Notes under the pieces: model-generated
What the model was told of the DNA's origin: nothing
Seen by the model: the letters and a program-made list of their open reading frames with translations, nothing else
The model's database searches: none
Program-made: the position numbers and the translations under genes
Shown here: positions 16,243 to 26,157 of the stretch, in pieces
Numbering within the stretch: position 1 is the stretch's first letter
How the letters are laid out: every line of letters starts with the position of its first letter
Origin: Pseudarthrobacter enclensis
Lineage (GTDB): Bacteria > Actinomycetota > Actinomycetes > Actinomycetales > Micrococcaceae
Length of the DNA stretch: 64,000 bases
Assembly: GCF_001457025.1 (NCBI RefSeq)
Contig: NZ_KQ758602.1
Location: 310,001 to 374,000 of the forward strand
Reading direction: 5' to 3'

Positions 16243-17469
16243 TCAGGCGGCCGGGAAACTGACCGCCACGGTGGTGCCGCCGCCGGGGGTTTCGGTGAGC
16301 GTGAGCTCGCCGCCGTGGGCTTTGGCGATGCTGCTGCAGGTGGCAAGGCCCAGCCCGGTCCCGGCACCGTCCCCGTCGCGGTGCAGCCGCACCAGCGGTT
16401 CCAGGACTTTCGCCCGGTCTTCCGGCGCTATCCCCTTGCCGTTGTCCGCCACGAACACCGTGGAGCCGTGGTAGTTGGACACCCCGCTGACCCTGATCCG
16501 GAGGGGCCGCTGCGGGCTGCGGTAATTCAGCGCGTTGGACAGCAGGTTCTGGAGCAGGGTCCTGAGCTGGCCGCGGTCGGCGTGGATGGTGGCGTCCTCA
16601 ATATCCACCAGGGACGGATCGTTGATGCCCAGGTCCCATGCGGCTTCGGTGGCTGCCGTCCGCAGGGAGACGTACTCCCGCTGGATGCCGCCGCCAACAC
16701 GGGAGAAGCTCAGGACGTCCTCCAGCATGGCCAGCATCCGGCGGCCGGAGCCGCTGATCTTCTCCAGGTCCTCGGCTGCACCGGGGACAGCGGTGATGTC
16801 GGGATCGTCCTGCAGCATCTCCAGGTAGCCCAGCATGGTGGTCAGCGGGGAGCGCAGGTCATGGCTGACGCGGCCGGCAAAACCGGCCAGGCGGGCGTTG
16901 CTTTCCTCCAGCTCGGCGTAGGCCCGGTCTAGCTGGACGGTGCGCCGTTGCAGTTCCAGCAACTCCACCACCTGCTTGGCCAGGACCTCCAGCATCCCCT
17001 CCTGCGCAGGGGTCAGCTCCTGCGCAGTTTCCGAGAACACGCACAGGCTGCCGGGGATGAAGCCGGTGGCCGTTTCCAGCGGAACGGACGCGTAGAACCG
17101 GACGCGCCCCAGGTCGCCGGCCACGAACGGATTGTCGGCAAAGCGGGAGTCGCGGGAGGCGTCCGCCACGATCGTCTTTTCACCGGTGAGGAAGACCTTG
17201 GAGCACATCGAGTCCTGGCGGGAGCACACTCCGGGGTCCACTCCCCAGGCCCCGACCTGGTGCTGGTGGGCCGCGCTGACGATGTTCACCACGCCGAAGG
17301 GGGTGCCGCAGAGCTCCGCGGCCAGGCCCACCAGGTTTTGTATGGCCTTCAGCACCGTCTCATTGGGCAGCAGCGGCGAGTGCGGGGAAGGGTTGAGTCC
17401 GTACTCCAGAAGCTCGAGATCGCGGCTGATGTCATCAGTAGAGGCCAACCGCCCTGCCGCACTTGTCAT
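16243..17469 (-). CDS. GAF-domain sensor histidine kinase
   Basis: A 408-residue soluble kinase. Residues 35-175 form a GAF domain (PFGVVNIVSAAHQHQVGAWG, and several cysteines in VCSRQDSMCSKVF that could bind a ligand or sense redox). The dimerisation helix carries the phospho-acceptor VSHDLRSPL with His203. The ATP-binding domain shows the N-box LLSNALNY, G1 VADNGKGIAP and G2 GTGLGLATC. There is no transmembrane segment, so it senses something inside the cell. No response regulator gene lies next to it, making it an orphan kinase. The layout is close to actinobacterial light or redox GAF kinases, but no bilin site is evident. Confidence 0.87.
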   Translation of the reverse strand: MTSAAGRLASTDDISRDLELLEYGLNPSPHSPLLPNETVLKAIQNLVGLAAELCGTPFGVVNIVSAAHQHQVGAWGVDPGVCSRQDSMCSKVFLTGEKTIVADASRDSRFADNPFVAGDLGRVRFYASVPLETATGFIPGSLCVFSETAQELTPAQEGMLEVLAKQVVELLELQRRTVQLDRAYAELEESNARLAGFAGRVSHDLRSPLTTMLGYLEMLQDDPDITAVPGAAEDLEKISGSGRRMLAMLEDVLSFSRVGGGIQREYVSLRTAATEAAWDLGINDPSLVDIEDATIHADRGQLRTLLQNLLSNALNYRSPQRPLRIRVSGVSNYHGSTVFVADNGKGIAPEDRAKVLEPLVRLHRDGDGAGTGLGLATCSSIAKAHGGELTLTETPGGGTTVAVSFPAA

Positions 17470-17534
17470 ATAAACCCCCGGACCCTATGACTACTCCGCG
17501 ATCATAGCCCAGTTGGCCCGGGGGTTCCCTGCGG

Positions 17535-19298
17535 CTACTGGATCAGGGCCAGCACAGCGCCCGGGCCCACGACGCCGCCGGCATCCACACGGCGCCCGGC
17601 AAGCGTTCCTGCCCGGTGCGCCGTCACCTGGGTTTCCATCTTCATGGCTTCAAGGACGACGACGGGGTCCCCGGCGTTGACGTCCGCACCGTCCTCCACC
17701 AGCCACTTCACCACTGTGCCGGACATTCCGGCGCGGAGTTCGGCGGGGTTGGCGGCAGCACCGCCATCGGCCGCGTCCCCGGCGTCCGGCGCCGCGAAAA
17801 CCCCGGCCGGCAGGCCGGAGCCGGCGCGCTCCCACCCGGACAGCAGCGCGGCGGGCAGCCCGACGGCCAGCCGGCGTCCGTCCACGTCAACGGTGATGGT
17901 GCGCCGTGCACCGTCCGGGGCGGTGGTGCCGAAGTCCGGGTCCGCCTCGATGGTTTCCGCGAAGTCCGTTTCGATCCAGCGGGTGTGGATGCCCAGGGAT
18001 GTTTCGGAGGTGAAGTCCGGTGCCTCGACGACGGCACGGTGGAAGGGCAGCACGGTGGCAACCCCGGTGACCTGCATTTCCGCAAGCGCCCGGCGGGCGC
18101 GTCGCAGTGCCTGCTGCCGGTTTGCCCCGGTGACGATCAGCTTGGCCAGGAGGGAGTCGAACTGGGGAGCCACGATGGACCCGGTCCGCACCCCCGAGTC
18201 GAGGCGGACTCCCGGGCCGGTGGGCCCGGTGAAGGCGTCCACGGTGCCGGGTGAGGGCAGGAAGCCGCGTCCCACGTCTTCGGCGTTAAGCCTGAACTCG
18301 AACGAGTGGCCGCGCGGCCTGGGGTCGGCGGCGAACCGCAGCGGTTCTCCGGCGGCAATGCGGAACTGTTCCTGCACCAGGTCCACCCCGGTGGTTTCCT
18401 CGGTGATGGGGTGCTCCACCTGCAGCCGGGTGTTGACCTCCAGGAAGGCGACCGTGCCGTCCCCGGCCACCAGGAACTCCACCGTCCCGGCGCCGGCGTA
18501 GCCGGCTTCGCGGCAGATGGCCTTGGCGGCGTCGTAGATCTGCCGGGTCTGGTCCTCGGTGAGGAAGGGTGCCGGCGCCTCTTCCACGAGCTTCTGGTGC
18601 CGCCGCTGCAGCGAGCAGTCCCGGGTTCCCACCACCACCACGTTGCCGTGCAGGTCCGCCAGGACCTGGGCTTCCACGTGCCGGGGCCGGTCCAGGTAGC
18701 GCTCCACGAAGCATTCCCCGCGGCCAAAGGCCACCACGGCCTCCCGGACGGCGGAATCGAACGCCTCTTCCACCTGGTCGAGGTCGCGGACCACCTTGAG
18801 CCCGCGCCCGCCGCCGCCGAACGCCGCCTTGATGGCGATCGGCAAACCGTGTTCCTCGGCAAAGGCACGGGCCTCGGCGGCCGACGCTACCGGCCCGTCG
18901 CTGCCGGCCACCAGCGGCGCACCGGCCCGCACGGCGATTTCCCGGGCGGTGATCTTGTTGCCGAGCTGCCGGATGGCTTCGGGGTCCGGGCCGATCCAGG
19001 TCAGCCCTGCGCCGAGCACGGCTTCGGCGAAGTCGGCGTTTTCGGACAGGAAGCCGTACCCGGGGTGCACGGCATCAGCGCCGGAGTCTGATGCGGCCCG
19101 CAGCAGCTTGGCGATGTCCAGGTAGGTGTCCGACGGCGCGTTGCCGCCCAGGCTGTACGCCTCGCCGGCGGCGTTCACGTGCATGGCGTCGGCGTCCACG
19201 TCGGCGTACACCGCCACGGATTCCAGCCCGGCGTCCTCACAGGCACGGGCGATGCGGACGGCGATTTCTCCGCGGTTGGCGATCAGGACCTTGCGCAT
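17535..19298 (-). CDS. Biotin carboxylase with fused biotin carboxyl carrier domain
   Basis: A 587-residue protein. Residues 1-450 are biotin carboxylase: [18 protein letters not shown] at the start, the glycine loop [13 protein letters not shown], the metal/ATP site [17 protein letters not shown]. The last 70 residues are a biotinyl domain with EAMKMET and the biotin-accepting Lys553. The chain carboxylates biotin with bicarbonate and ATP. It overlaps the PxpB-PxpC fusion gene by one base (TGATG). No acyl-CoA carboxyltransferase subunit is nearby. The PxpB/PxpC (AHS1/AHS2) fold is homologous to the carboxyltransferase part of urea carboxylase, so the pair may work together. Confidence 0.88.
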   Translation of the reverse strand: MRKVLIANRGEIAVRIARACEDAGLESVAVYADVDADAMHVNAAGEAYSLGGNAPSDTYLDIAKLLRAASDSGADAVHPGYGFLSENADFAEAVLGAGLTWIGPDPEAIRQLGNKITAREIAVRAGAPLVAGSDGPVASAAEARAFAEEHGLPIAIKAAFGGGGRGLKVVRDLDQVEEAFDSAVREAVVAFGRGECFVERYLDRPRHVEAQVLADLHGNVVVVGTRDCSLQRRHQKLVEEAPAPFLTEDQTRQIYDAAKAICREAGYAGAGTVEFLVAGDGTVAFLEVNTRLQVEHPITEETTGVDLVQEQFRIAAGEPLRFAADPRPRGHSFEFRLNAEDVGRGFLPSPGTVDAFTGPTGPGVRLDSGVRTGSIVAPQFDSLLAKLIVTGANRQQALRRARRALAEMQVTGVATVLPFHRAVVEAPDFTSETSLGIHTRWIETDFAETIEADPDFGTTAPDGARRTITVDVDGRRLAVGLPAALLSGWERAGSGLPAGVFAAPDAGDAADGGAAANPAELRAGMSGTVVKWLVEDGADVNAGDPVVVLEAMKMETQVTAHRAGTLAGRRVDAGGVVGPGAVLALIQ

Positions 19299-20971
19299 CA
19301 GTTGCTCACTTCGTTTGGTGTGTCTGGGGAGGCCGGGGCGTGGCCGGGGGCCCAGCGGAACCGGATGGATCCGCCGATGGGAACCTGCGCGGCGCGGTCC
19401 AGCTGCTGGTCCACCACAACGCCGATCACCGGGTAGCCGCCGGTAATGGGGTGGTCGGCCAGGAACAGGACGGGCTGGCCGTCCGGCGGGATCTGCAGGG
19501 CACCGGCCATGGTTCCCTCACTGGGCAGTTCGCCGTCCCGGCTGCGGCGGAGCGGCTCGCCTGCCAGGCGCATGCCCACCCGGTTGGAGCGCGGGGTCAC
19601 GGCCCAGTCCTGGCTGCACAGCGACTCGAGCGCGGCGGCGTCGAACCAGTCGTCCCGTGGTCCGGGCACGATGTCCAGGACGGTCACGCCGGCATCCGGG
19701 TACTCAGGCTGCAGTTCGGGGTTGCCCACCACGTTGGAGGACGTCGCCGTGCCTGCGCCGAGCAGTTGGCCGGCAGCCAGCGGCGCGGGGCCGATTCCGG
19801 ACATGGTGTCTGTTGACCGGCTGCCCAGCACTGCATCGGCTTCCACGCCGCCGCGGATGGCAAGGTAGGTGCGGAAGCCGCGGTCCGGCGGGCCGATGGC
19901 CAGGGTTTCGCCGTCCAGCAGCGCGAACGGGGTGGTCATGGGGACCTCGCGCACCTGCTCCGGCAGGCCGCCGTCGTCCCCTTCGCCGGCACCGTCCCCG
20001 GTGTCCGGCGGCGCCACGATGGTCAGCGCCGAGGGCGCGCCGGTGATGGCGAGGACCTGGTCCCCCACGGCCTGGACGCGCAGCCCGCCGGCAACACTTT
20101 CGACGACGGCGGCTGACGGCTGGTTGCCGACGATCCGGTTGGCGCGGCGCACCGAAGAGCGGTCCAGGGCGCCGGCGGTCGAGACACCCAGCCCCGCGTG
20201 TCCGGGACGGCCGAGGTCCTGGACCAGGCTTTGCAGCCCGGGTGCGAGGATCCGGAGTCCCGAGTGCACCGGCTGCACTGCTTCGGAGGCTGCGTTGTCC
20301 ACGGTTGCGCCGGAGACCTCCACGAGCTCACGGACCGCCTTGAACTGCACACGGTCACCCGGCGCGGCCAGGGCGGGCTGTTCCCGGCTGAGGTCCCACA
20401 TGCGGGCTTCGGTGCGGCCGATCAGTTGCCACCCGCCCGGAGATTTCCGGGGGTAGACGGCCGAGTAATTGCCGGCAAGCGCCACGGATCCGGCAGGAAC
20501 CGCTGTCCTCGGCGAGCTCCGTCGCGGGACTTCCAGGGACTGGTTCTCCCCCACCATGTAGCCGAAGCCGGGGGCGAAGCCGCCGAACGCAACGGTCCAC
20601 ACCTGGCCGGTGTGGGCGGCCACCACTCCGTCCGGACCCAGCCCGGTGAGGCGCCCCACCTCGGCGAGGTCCTCGCCGTCGTAGACGGCCTCGATGACCA
20701 CCAGTTTTCCTTCGGCGTGAGCGGTGACCGTGAGGTCCATCTCCGGCAGCAGGGCCGCCATCCGGCGGGCGGCCGCCGGAGAGTCCGCCTTGACCATGAC
20801 GGTCTGGGCGGCGGCCAGGACGTCCACCTGGCCGGGCAGCGGGTGCTCCAGCAGGAGGGCCTGGAGGGCCAGGACGTCCTGGAGCCCGGAGAGTTCGGCG
20901 AGGACCGCCGTCGTTCCGACCGGCCGTACGGCCAGAACACGGGCGGTGGCGGGGCTGGTGGCTGTGTCCAT
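19298..20971 (-). CDS. PxpB-PxpC fusion (KipI-KipA type, biotin-dependent carboxyltransferase family)
   Basis: A 557-residue fusion. Residues 1-220 are the KipI/AHS1 (PxpB) part, with [15 protein letters not shown] near residue 130 and [17 protein letters not shown]. The rest is KipA/AHS2 (PxpC), with [21 protein letters not shown] near 255 and the C-terminal [13 protein letters not shown]. In 5-oxoprolinase these parts activate 5-oxoproline with ATP for PxpA; in urea carboxylase the same fold transfers the carboxyl group from biotin. The gene is between an MHS transporter and a biotin carboxylase-BCCP gene, so either chemistry is possible here. Confidence 0.87.
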   Translation of the reverse strand: MDTATSPATARVLAVRPVGTTAVLAELSGLQDVLALQALLLEHPLPGQVDVLAAAQTVMVKADSPAAARRMAALLPEMDLTVTAHAEGKLVVIEAVYDGEDLAEVGRLTGLGPDGVVAAHTGQVWTVAFGGFAPGFGYMVGENQSLEVPRRSSPRTAVPAGSVALAGNYSAVYPRKSPGGWQLIGRTEARMWDLSREQPALAAPGDRVQFKAVRELVEVSGATVDNAASEAVQPVHSGLRILAPGLQSLVQDLGRPGHAGLGVSTAGALDRSSVRRANRIVGNQPSAAVVESVAGGLRVQAVGDQVLAITGAPSALTIVAPPDTGDGAGEGDDGGLPEQVREVPMTTPFALLDGETLAIGPPDRGFRTYLAIRGGVEADAVLGSRSTDTMSGIGPAPLAAGQLLGAGTATSSNVVGNPELQPEYPDAGVTVLDIVPGPRDDWFDAAALESLCSQDWAVTPRSNRVGMRLAGEPLRRSRDGELPSEGTMAGALQIPPDGQPVLFLADHPITGGYPVIGVVVDQQLDRAAQVPIGGSIRFRWAPGHAPASPDTPNEVSN

Positions 20972-20985
20972 GGTGTCCTTGCCGC

Positions 20986-22338
20986 TCAGGCGCGGCTCTC
21001 CTGGGTGTTGCCGTTGTGGAGCAGGTGGAGGTCCTCATCGGGCTTCGGGTCACGGCCCAGGCGCATCCCCACGATGGTGATCACGGCGGTCAGGGCGAGG
21101 TAGCCGGCGATCAGGTGCCAGCCGCCGGACGCGGCGCCGTACAGCGCGGTGAAGATCAGCGGCGCCACGGCCCCGCCGATCACGCCGGCCAGGGTGTAGG
21201 CCAGGGAGCTGCCGGCGTAGCGGAGGCGGGCCGGGAACTGTTCGGTGATGAAAGCGGCCTGCGGTCCGTACATGAACGCGTGCAGCGCCAGGCCGATGAC
21301 CACGCCGATGGTCAGCATCAGCACGGACTTGCCCTGGATCATCAGGAAGAACAGCGGGATGTAGACGGCGGTTGCCGCCGCGGCGATCCCGTAGACCCAG
21401 CGGCGGTTGAAACGGTCGGTGAGGGCGCCGGCCGCGGGGATGAGGACCAGCTGGAAGGCGGAGCCGATGAGGATTGCGGCCAGGACGTTGCCGGTGGTCA
21501 TGCCGAGTTCCTTGGTGGCGTAGACGGCCACGAAAACGGTGAACAGGGCGTAGAGGACGTCCGGGCAGAGGCGGGACAAGGCTGCCGATACGAGCGCCTT
21601 GGGCTCCTTGGTGAAGACTTCCTTGATGGGCGCCTTGGGACGTTCGCCATGGGCCTGGATCGCCTTGAAGACGGGGGTTTCCTCCAGCTTGAGGCGGATC
21701 AACAGGCCGAACGCCACCAGGAGCGCGGAGGCCAGGAAGGCGACACGCCAGCCCCAGGAGAGGAAGACTTCGTTGCTGAGCGAGGCGGCGAGGACGGCCA
21801 GGACGCCGTTGGCCATGAGGTTGCCGGCGGGCGGGCCGATCTGGGCCGCGGAGGACCAGAAGCCGCGCTTGTTGGGGTCGCCGAATTCGCTGGACAGCAG
21901 CACCGCGCCGCCCCATTCGCCGCCGACGCCGATGCCCTGGGCGAGGCGCAGCAGCACCAGGATGGTGGGCGCGGCGACGCCGATGGCCGAGTAGTCGGGC
22001 AGCGCACCGATCAGGACGGTGGCTGCGCCGATCAGCACCAGCGTGAAGACCAGGACGTACTTGCGGCCCACCTTGTCGCCAAGGCGGCCGAACACGACGC
22101 CGCCGATGGGGCGCGCCAGGTAGCCCACCGCGAAGGCGGAGAAGGACAGCAGGAGCCCGACGAACTCATCGCCGGCGGGGAAGAAAATTTTGGGGAAGAC
22201 AAGGGCGGATGCCACGGAATAGATGGCGAAGTCGTAGTACTCGAGGGAGGTGCCGGTGAGGCTGGCGACGTACGCCTTGAGGGCGCCGGCCGGCGGCTTC
22301 CTTGCCGCCGTCTTTGCTGGCTTGTTGATGCTGGTCAT
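20986..22338 (-). CDS. MHS-family MFS transporter
   Basis: A 450-residue transporter with 12 hydrophobic helices. SLEYYDFAIY in helix 1, ARPIGGVVFGRLGDKVGRK between helices 2 and 3, and RLAQGIGVGGEWGGAVLLSSE in helix 4 are the hallmarks of the metabolite:H+ symporter group (citrate, shikimate, proline/betaine and alpha-ketoglutarate carriers). It lies inside the lactam/5-oxoproline operon between PxpA and the PxpB-PxpC fusion, so it probably imports the substrate of that pathway. The spacing to both neighbours (14 and 55 bases) fits one transcript. Confidence 0.88.
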   Translation of the reverse strand: MTSINKPAKTAARKPPAGALKAYVASLTGTSLEYYDFAIYSVASALVFPKIFFPAGDEFVGLLLSFSAFAVGYLARPIGGVVFGRLGDKVGRKYVLVFTLVLIGAATVLIGALPDYSAIGVAAPTILVLLRLAQGIGVGGEWGGAVLLSSEFGDPNKRGFWSSAAQIGPPAGNLMANGVLAVLAASLSNEVFLSWGWRVAFLASALLVAFGLLIRLKLEETPVFKAIQAHGERPKAPIKEVFTKEPKALVSAALSRLCPDVLYALFTVFVAVYATKELGMTTGNVLAAILIGSAFQLVLIPAAGALTDRFNRRWVYGIAAAATAVYIPLFFLMIQGKSVLMLTIGVVIGLALHAFMYGPQAAFITEQFPARLRYAGSSLAYTLAGVIGGAVAPLIFTALYGAASGGWHLIAGYLALTAVITIVGMRLGRDPKPDEDLHLLHNGNTQESRA

Positions 22339-22393
22339 GGGGTTCTCCGGGGTGTGGTGCGGGGCTGGATGGCCGGGATTCTTGGGGGTGCGG

Positions 22394-23152
22394 CTAGGCG
22401 AACGGGCTGATGCTGATGCCGGCGCCGGCGAGGGCGGACTTCACGGCGGTGGCCATTGCGACCGCCCCTGGGGAGTCACCATGCACGCAGATGCTGTCTG
22501 CGTGCAGCTTCAGGAGGGACCCGTCGATGGTCCTGACGGACTGTTCGGTGGCCATCCTGAGTACATGTTCCGCCACGTCGGCGGGATCGTGAAGGACGGC
22601 GCCGGGCCGGGAGCGGGAAACGAGCGTTCCGTCCGGGTTGTAGGCGCGGTCCGCGAAGGCTTCGGTGACCGTCCGCAGGCCGGCTTGCTCCGCAAGCCGC
22701 AGCACCTCGGAGCCGGGAAGTCCCATGATGGGCAATCCCGGGTCCACCGATTTAACGGCGTCGACGACTGCGCCCGCCTGGGCGGTGTGCGACACGATCG
22801 CGTTGTAGAGGCCACCGTGCGGCTTCACGTAGCGGACCCGGGCGCCTTCCGCCGCGGCCAGGGCCTGCAGCGCACCGATCTGGTAGACGACGTCGTCGGC
22901 CAGTTCGGCCGGGTTGACGTCAAGGAAGCGGCGGCCGAAGCCTGCGAGGTCCCGGTAGCCCACGTGCGCGCCGATGGTGACGCCGGCCTGGGCGGCACTC
23001 CGGCAGGTCTGCCGGATCACGGTGGGGTCGCCGGCGTGGAAACCGCAGGCGACGTTGGCGCTGGACACCGAGCTGAACATTGCGGCGTCATCGCCCAGGG
23101 TCCAGCGTCCAAAGGATTCTCCGACGTCGCTGTTGAGGTCGATGGAAGTCAT
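22394..23152 (-). CDS. pxpA: 5-oxoprolinase subunit A (LamB/YcsF family)
   Basis: A 252-residue LamB/YcsF protein. It opens with [12 protein letters not shown] and has [11 protein letters not shown] near residue 37, [16 protein letters not shown] near 65 and [10 protein letters not shown] near 115, the metal and substrate loops of PxpA. With PxpB and PxpC it hydrolyses 5-oxoproline to glutamate at the expense of ATP. The ATG at 23152 was chosen because the family start follows it directly. It is the first gene of the leftward operon and divergent from the GntR repressor, whose palindrome at 23204-23220 lies over the shared promoter. Confidence 0.9.
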   Translation of the reverse strand: MTSIDLNSDVGESFGRWTLGDDAAMFSSVSSANVACGFHAGDPTVIRQTCRSAAQAGVTIGAHVGYRDLAGFGRRFLDVNPAELADDVVYQIGALQALAAAEGARVRYVKPHGGLYNAIVSHTAQAGAVVDAVKSVDPGLPIMGLPGSEVLRLAEQAGLRTVTEAFADRAYNPDGTLVSRSRPGAVLHDPADVAEHVLRMATEQSVRTIDGSLLKLHADSICVHGDSPGAVAMATAVKSALAGAGISISPFA

Positions 23153-23203
23153 TGTGATCCCCGTCTCATTGGGTTGGTGGTATCCAGCATGCACCAAATC
23201 TAC

Positions 23204-23220
23204 GGATTGTTCAACAATCC
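23204..23220. promoter_or_regulatory. GntR (FCD-type) operator in the pxp/gntR gap
   Basis: GGATTGTTCAACAATCC is a perfect 17-base palindrome with a single central base. TTGT-N3-ACAA is the usual operator form for FadR/FCD-type GntR regulators. It lies 52 bases from the pxpA start and 40 bases from the gntR start, so one bound dimer could repress both. Confidence 0.8.
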
Positions 23221-23259
23221 TTCGATTCAACGATGTGACGATCGTGTAAATTCTCCGGT

Positions 23260-23943
23260 ATGGCCACCTTCGATTCCGCCGCCCGCACCATTCCGGGCCG
23301 CCTGCGCGTGGCAGTCCCGTCCGTCGCCGAGCGTGTGGCACAGGAGCTGCGCCGCCAACTGGCCGAAGGGACACTGATCCCAGGGGCCCGCCTCACCGAA
23401 TCCACCATCGCGGAGGACTTGGGCGTCTCGCGGAATACGGTGCGTGAAGCCTTTGCGGAACTGGCCAGCGAGCGGCTGGTGGTCCGGCACCCCAACCGCG
23501 GCGTCTTTGTTGCCAGCCTGGGGGCCGAGGACATCCACGACCTCTACGCCGTGCGGCGCGCCATCGAGGTCAGCGCAATCCGCGGCGGGGGCAGCCCGGA
23601 TGATGTCGCGGCCGTCCGTGCCGCAGTAGAGGAAGGCAAGCGCGCCGCCGCAGCAGGTGACGACGAAGCCGGCGGCACTGCCAACCAGCACTTCCATGGC
23701 GCCATCGTGGCCCTGGCCGGAAGCCACCGGCTGAACACGATCATGGCCCAGGTGCTGGCCGAAATGCGCCTGTTCTTCCACAAAGCCGCTGCCGACGCCC
23801 TGTTCTACCAGCGGTACCTGCCGGACAACGAGAAAATCTGCGAGGCACTTGAAGCGGGCCAACTGGACCGCGCCGGGGACCTGCTGCTCGCCTACCTGGA
23901 CCGCTCCGAGGACAACCTTGCCGAGGTGCACGGCAGGGATTGA
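23260..23943 (+). CDS. GntR-family regulator (FCD type)
   Basis: A 227-residue repressor. The winged helix-turn-helix occupies residues 20-85 ([33 protein letters not shown] and [11 protein letters not shown]). The helical FCD ligand domain follows, with the D-x4-R pattern in [10 protein letters not shown] and the histidine-bearing NQHFHGAIV helix that usually holds a metal and a carboxylate ligand. It is divergent from the pxpA operon and the palindrome at 23204-23220 is its probable operator. 5-Oxoproline or a related lactam or carboxylic acid is the likely inducer. Confidence 0.88.
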   Translation: MATFDSAARTIPGRLRVAVPSVAERVAQELRRQLAEGTLIPGARLTESTIAEDLGVSRNTVREAFAELASERLVVRHPNRGVFVASLGAEDIHDLYAVRRAIEVSAIRGGGSPDDVAAVRAAVEEGKRAAAAGDDEAGGTANQHFHGAIVALAGSHRLNTIMAQVLAEMRLFFHKAAADALFYQRYLPDNEKICEALEAGQLDRAGDLLLAYLDRSEDNLAEVHGRD

Positions 23944-23994
23944 CGGGCGGCAGGGCGGCGTCATGCGTTACCGCCGAAGGGAACCTGGCGCGCG

Positions 23995-24657
23995 TCAGCG
24001 GCGGCGGGACAGGGTTCCCTTGGCGTGGCCCGGCCGTGGTGCTGCCCACCGTTGCAGGATGGGGTGCACTGCGCCGTTGTCGGCAGCCTCGACCAGGCGC
24101 GCCGCGAGCGCCGACACTTTGGTGTTGGTGTCCTGGCTCTGCTTGGACAGCACGGTGAACGCTTCAGCCGGACCGATGTTGAAGAAGCCCATGATGATGC
24201 CCTTGGCCTGTTCAATGACCCCGCGGGTGGCGTAGGCGTTGACCAGCGCGGAGGCGGCGGCGTGTCCGCTTTCAATGGCCATGGAACGCGTCAGGTCGAT
24301 GGTGAGGCCGTGGATGGTGACCACCCTCCCGGCCTCGTCCCGGTCGGCTTCGGCTACGGTCAGGACGCGGTGTTCGTGGCCCTTGCTGTCGATGATGCGG
24401 TGGAAGTTGGACCCTTGGCCGCCGTCACGGATGAGGGTAGTGACCAGCTGGCAGGCGGCTTCGCGGTCATCGGGATGCTTGTGGGCCAGGACCAGGTCCA
24501 TGGTCGGAACCACCATTCCCCGTTCGTAGCCGTGGATGCGGAACAGCCCGTCGGACCATTCACTCAGGCCGGTGTCCAGGTTGAGCCGGAAGGAGCCGGT
24601 GGGGCACACCTCGCCCTCGGGCAGGGGGAACCCGTAGGACACCCGATCCTCGGACAT
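23995..24657 (-). CDS. PAS-ANTAR protein (RNA-binding antiterminator)
   Basis: A 220-residue protein. Residues 25-125 form a PAS_3 domain (LSEWSDGLFRIHGYERG, and HRIIDSKGHEHRVLTVAEADRDEAGRVV). Residues 135-195 form an ANTAR three-helix bundle (ALVNAYATRGVIEQAKGIIMGFFNIGPAEAFTVL), which binds paired hexaloop hairpins in nascent RNA and blocks termination. The C-terminus is basic. It has no kinase partner beside it. The PAS domain could sense light, redox or a small ligand directly. Its RNA target is not obvious in this window. Confidence 0.87.
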   Translation of the reverse strand: MSEDRVSYGFPLPEGEVCPTGSFRLNLDTGLSEWSDGLFRIHGYERGMVVPTMDLVLAHKHPDDREAACQLVTTLIRDGGQGSNFHRIIDSKGHEHRVLTVAEADRDEAGRVVTIHGLTIDLTRSMAIESGHAAASALVNAYATRGVIEQAKGIIMGFFNIGPAEAFTVLSKQSQDTNTKVSALAARLVEAADNGAVHPILQRWAAPRPGHAKGTLSRRR

Positions 24658-25024
24658 CGCCTCTTCCTCTCTGCGGGGCGCGGTGGAACAGCTTCCCCAC
24701 GATAGCAGTCAGGAGGGTGCCAGGGTCAGACCCCGAATTTTTTTCCACCAGTTGAGTGAAAAGGGTCGTCCAAGTGCTGAGGGGCAGGGTATTTTGTTCC
24801 TACTCGTGGTTGAGCAGCCGGCCGCCGTAGCGCGCCGAGGAAAGGCTCCCATGAAGACCAGCACCACCACCGGCCTTCCATGCCTGCCCCTGCCCGCCCG
24901 GCGGCCCCAGTGAGCCCACCTGTTGCACCAAGGATGCGGTGACAGGTGATGGCGGCCCTGGCGGCCGCCGCCGTGGGCCGGTGCCGGATTGGGGGCCGGC
25001 CCACGGTCTGCCCCCGCAGTGCTT
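24658..25024. other. Intergenic stretch with a possible 20-codon ORF
   Basis: No conventional gene is visible in these 367 bases. A short + strand ORF at 24851-24913 (MKTSTTTGLPCLPLPARRPQ) follows a good ribosome site (GAGGAAAGG) and is followed by GC-rich inverted sequence (GGCGGCCC and GGCGGCCGCCGCC near 24953-24978). The 5' part contains the promoter of the leftward PAS-ANTAR gene. Whether the short ORF is translated cannot be told. Confidence 0.35.
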
Positions 25025-25343
25025 CTAAGGGCCTGACGCTCCCGAAACGTGCTTCCTGATGCTCCGCGTGGCCCGGCGCGCCTGGCCCGGATGGGCAAAA
25101 ATTTTCCGCCGAATTCGCCATGCAATAGCCCACCGGCTCGATGGCCTTCCAGCCCCACCCGCCGTCCGGCTGCCGGTAAACCTCGTAGTCCACGGCGGAC
25201 GCTGCCGACTTGAACACCGCCGCTTCCCGCGCAGCGAACGCCAGGGTCGCGAAGTACCGCCCCGCCCACGCGAGCACCTCATCGTCGGGACCATGGAGCC
25301 ACCAGGAGGGTCCATTGCCCCGATCTGCTACCTGAAACTTCAT
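25025..25343 (-). pseudogene. DUF1508-like hypothetical protein with one-base frameshift
   Basis: From the ATG at 25343 (GGGGAGGG before it) the frame reads MKFQVADRGNGPSWWLHGP, then a segment with AVDYEVYRQPDGGWGWKAI and CMANSAENF near residue 79. This is the layout of YegP/DUF1508-related proteins. After ENF the frame drifts into unlikely sequence. Deleting one A from the five at 25097-25101 switches to a sensible ending, RSIRKHVSGASGP, and a stop at 25025. Intact length would be about 105 residues. The function is unknown. The run of five A next to four T makes either a real slip mutation or a sequencing error plausible. Confidence 0.6.
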
Positions 25344-25761
25344 GTACCCTCCCCGCTCGAATCGGCCCGAACGCCCGGAGGTCGCGCGCTTGCCGGCGCC
25401 TACCCTTCCGGGTGGGTCCATGGTGCCGGACGACGGCCGCGTTGACGCGAAAAATTGGGTCAAGACTTCTTCTTGCTGGACTGTTGACACCGCGGGCGTC
25501 ACGCACAGCAGCCTTCGGGCCCACCCACTGCAGCCAACCCGCGAAAACCCGGCCTCCCGCCGTCGGGCCCTCCCCCCAAAACACGCCTGGCGTAACATGG
25601 CCGACACCGCAATGCCAGCCGTTGCATGCTCAGGGACCACCTGCAATGACATACCCAACACCTGCGTCGGGAGCCACCGGGTACGTACACTGTCCGGTAT
25701 TGATCGTGCAGTGGTCAGGCCCGGAGGTTCCTCCGGGAACCCAATCACTGGTTCAGGGGGC
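25344..25761. other. Intergenic stretch without a recognised gene
   Basis: These 418 bases separate divergent small genes. Several open frames cross it, but none has a convincing start, ribosome site or protein-like composition. It should hold the promoters for the leftward DUF1508-like gene and the rightward small gene at 25762. I see no strong hairpin or operator. Confidence 0.4.
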
Positions 25762-25989
25762 ATGGCGGTCATGAAAAGTGGCATCGAAGGTGATCCCGAG
25801 GTGGAGCGCACCAGCGTCCATCCGGTTCAGGTGCAGGCCCTACGCATCATCGATGACGTGCTGTCCGATCCGGATCCGGAGCTGGCGGATGTCCGTGAGT
25901 TTTTATGCGGCCATCTCGCCCAAAACCCCAACCGCCCGGCACGAGCCCTGCTGCTGCACCTGATGGACACGAGGTTGACCGAACCTTAG
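25762..25989 (+). CDS. Small hypothetical protein
   Basis: A 75-residue protein I do not recognise. It is soluble, helical and slightly acidic, with VHPVQVQALRIIDDVLSDPDPELADVREFLCGHL in the middle and a C-terminal helix NRPARALLLHLMD. An AGGGGG stretch ends one base before the ATG at 25762 and ten bases before a second ATG at 25771. The second start (72 residues) therefore has better spacing. Codon use (GC-rich third positions) supports a real gene. Its neighbours are other small proteins of unknown role. Confidence 0.5.
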   Translation: MAVMKSGIEGDPEVERTSVHPVQVQALRIIDDVLSDPDPELADVREFLCGHLAQNPNRPARALLLHLMDTRLTEP

Positions 25990-26157
25990 CCAGCGCGGCG
26001 CTTCAGTACCGACTGGTGAAATCCCCTAACCCCCGTTTCAACCCCTAATCTGCGGCTCAAACGGCTGCCTGGTGGTTGACACGTGGACCGGGGCGTTCTT
26101 TGATCTAGAGCAACAAGTCATGCAGGGGGCTTCCACCAGCCGTTCGAGGGAGGCCCC

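Noticed and set aside
21016..22410. A 464-codon + strand frame opposite the MHS transporter
   Set aside because: It is a shadow of a transporter with all family motifs, and its own composition is Gly/Glu/Gln-rich and repetitive.
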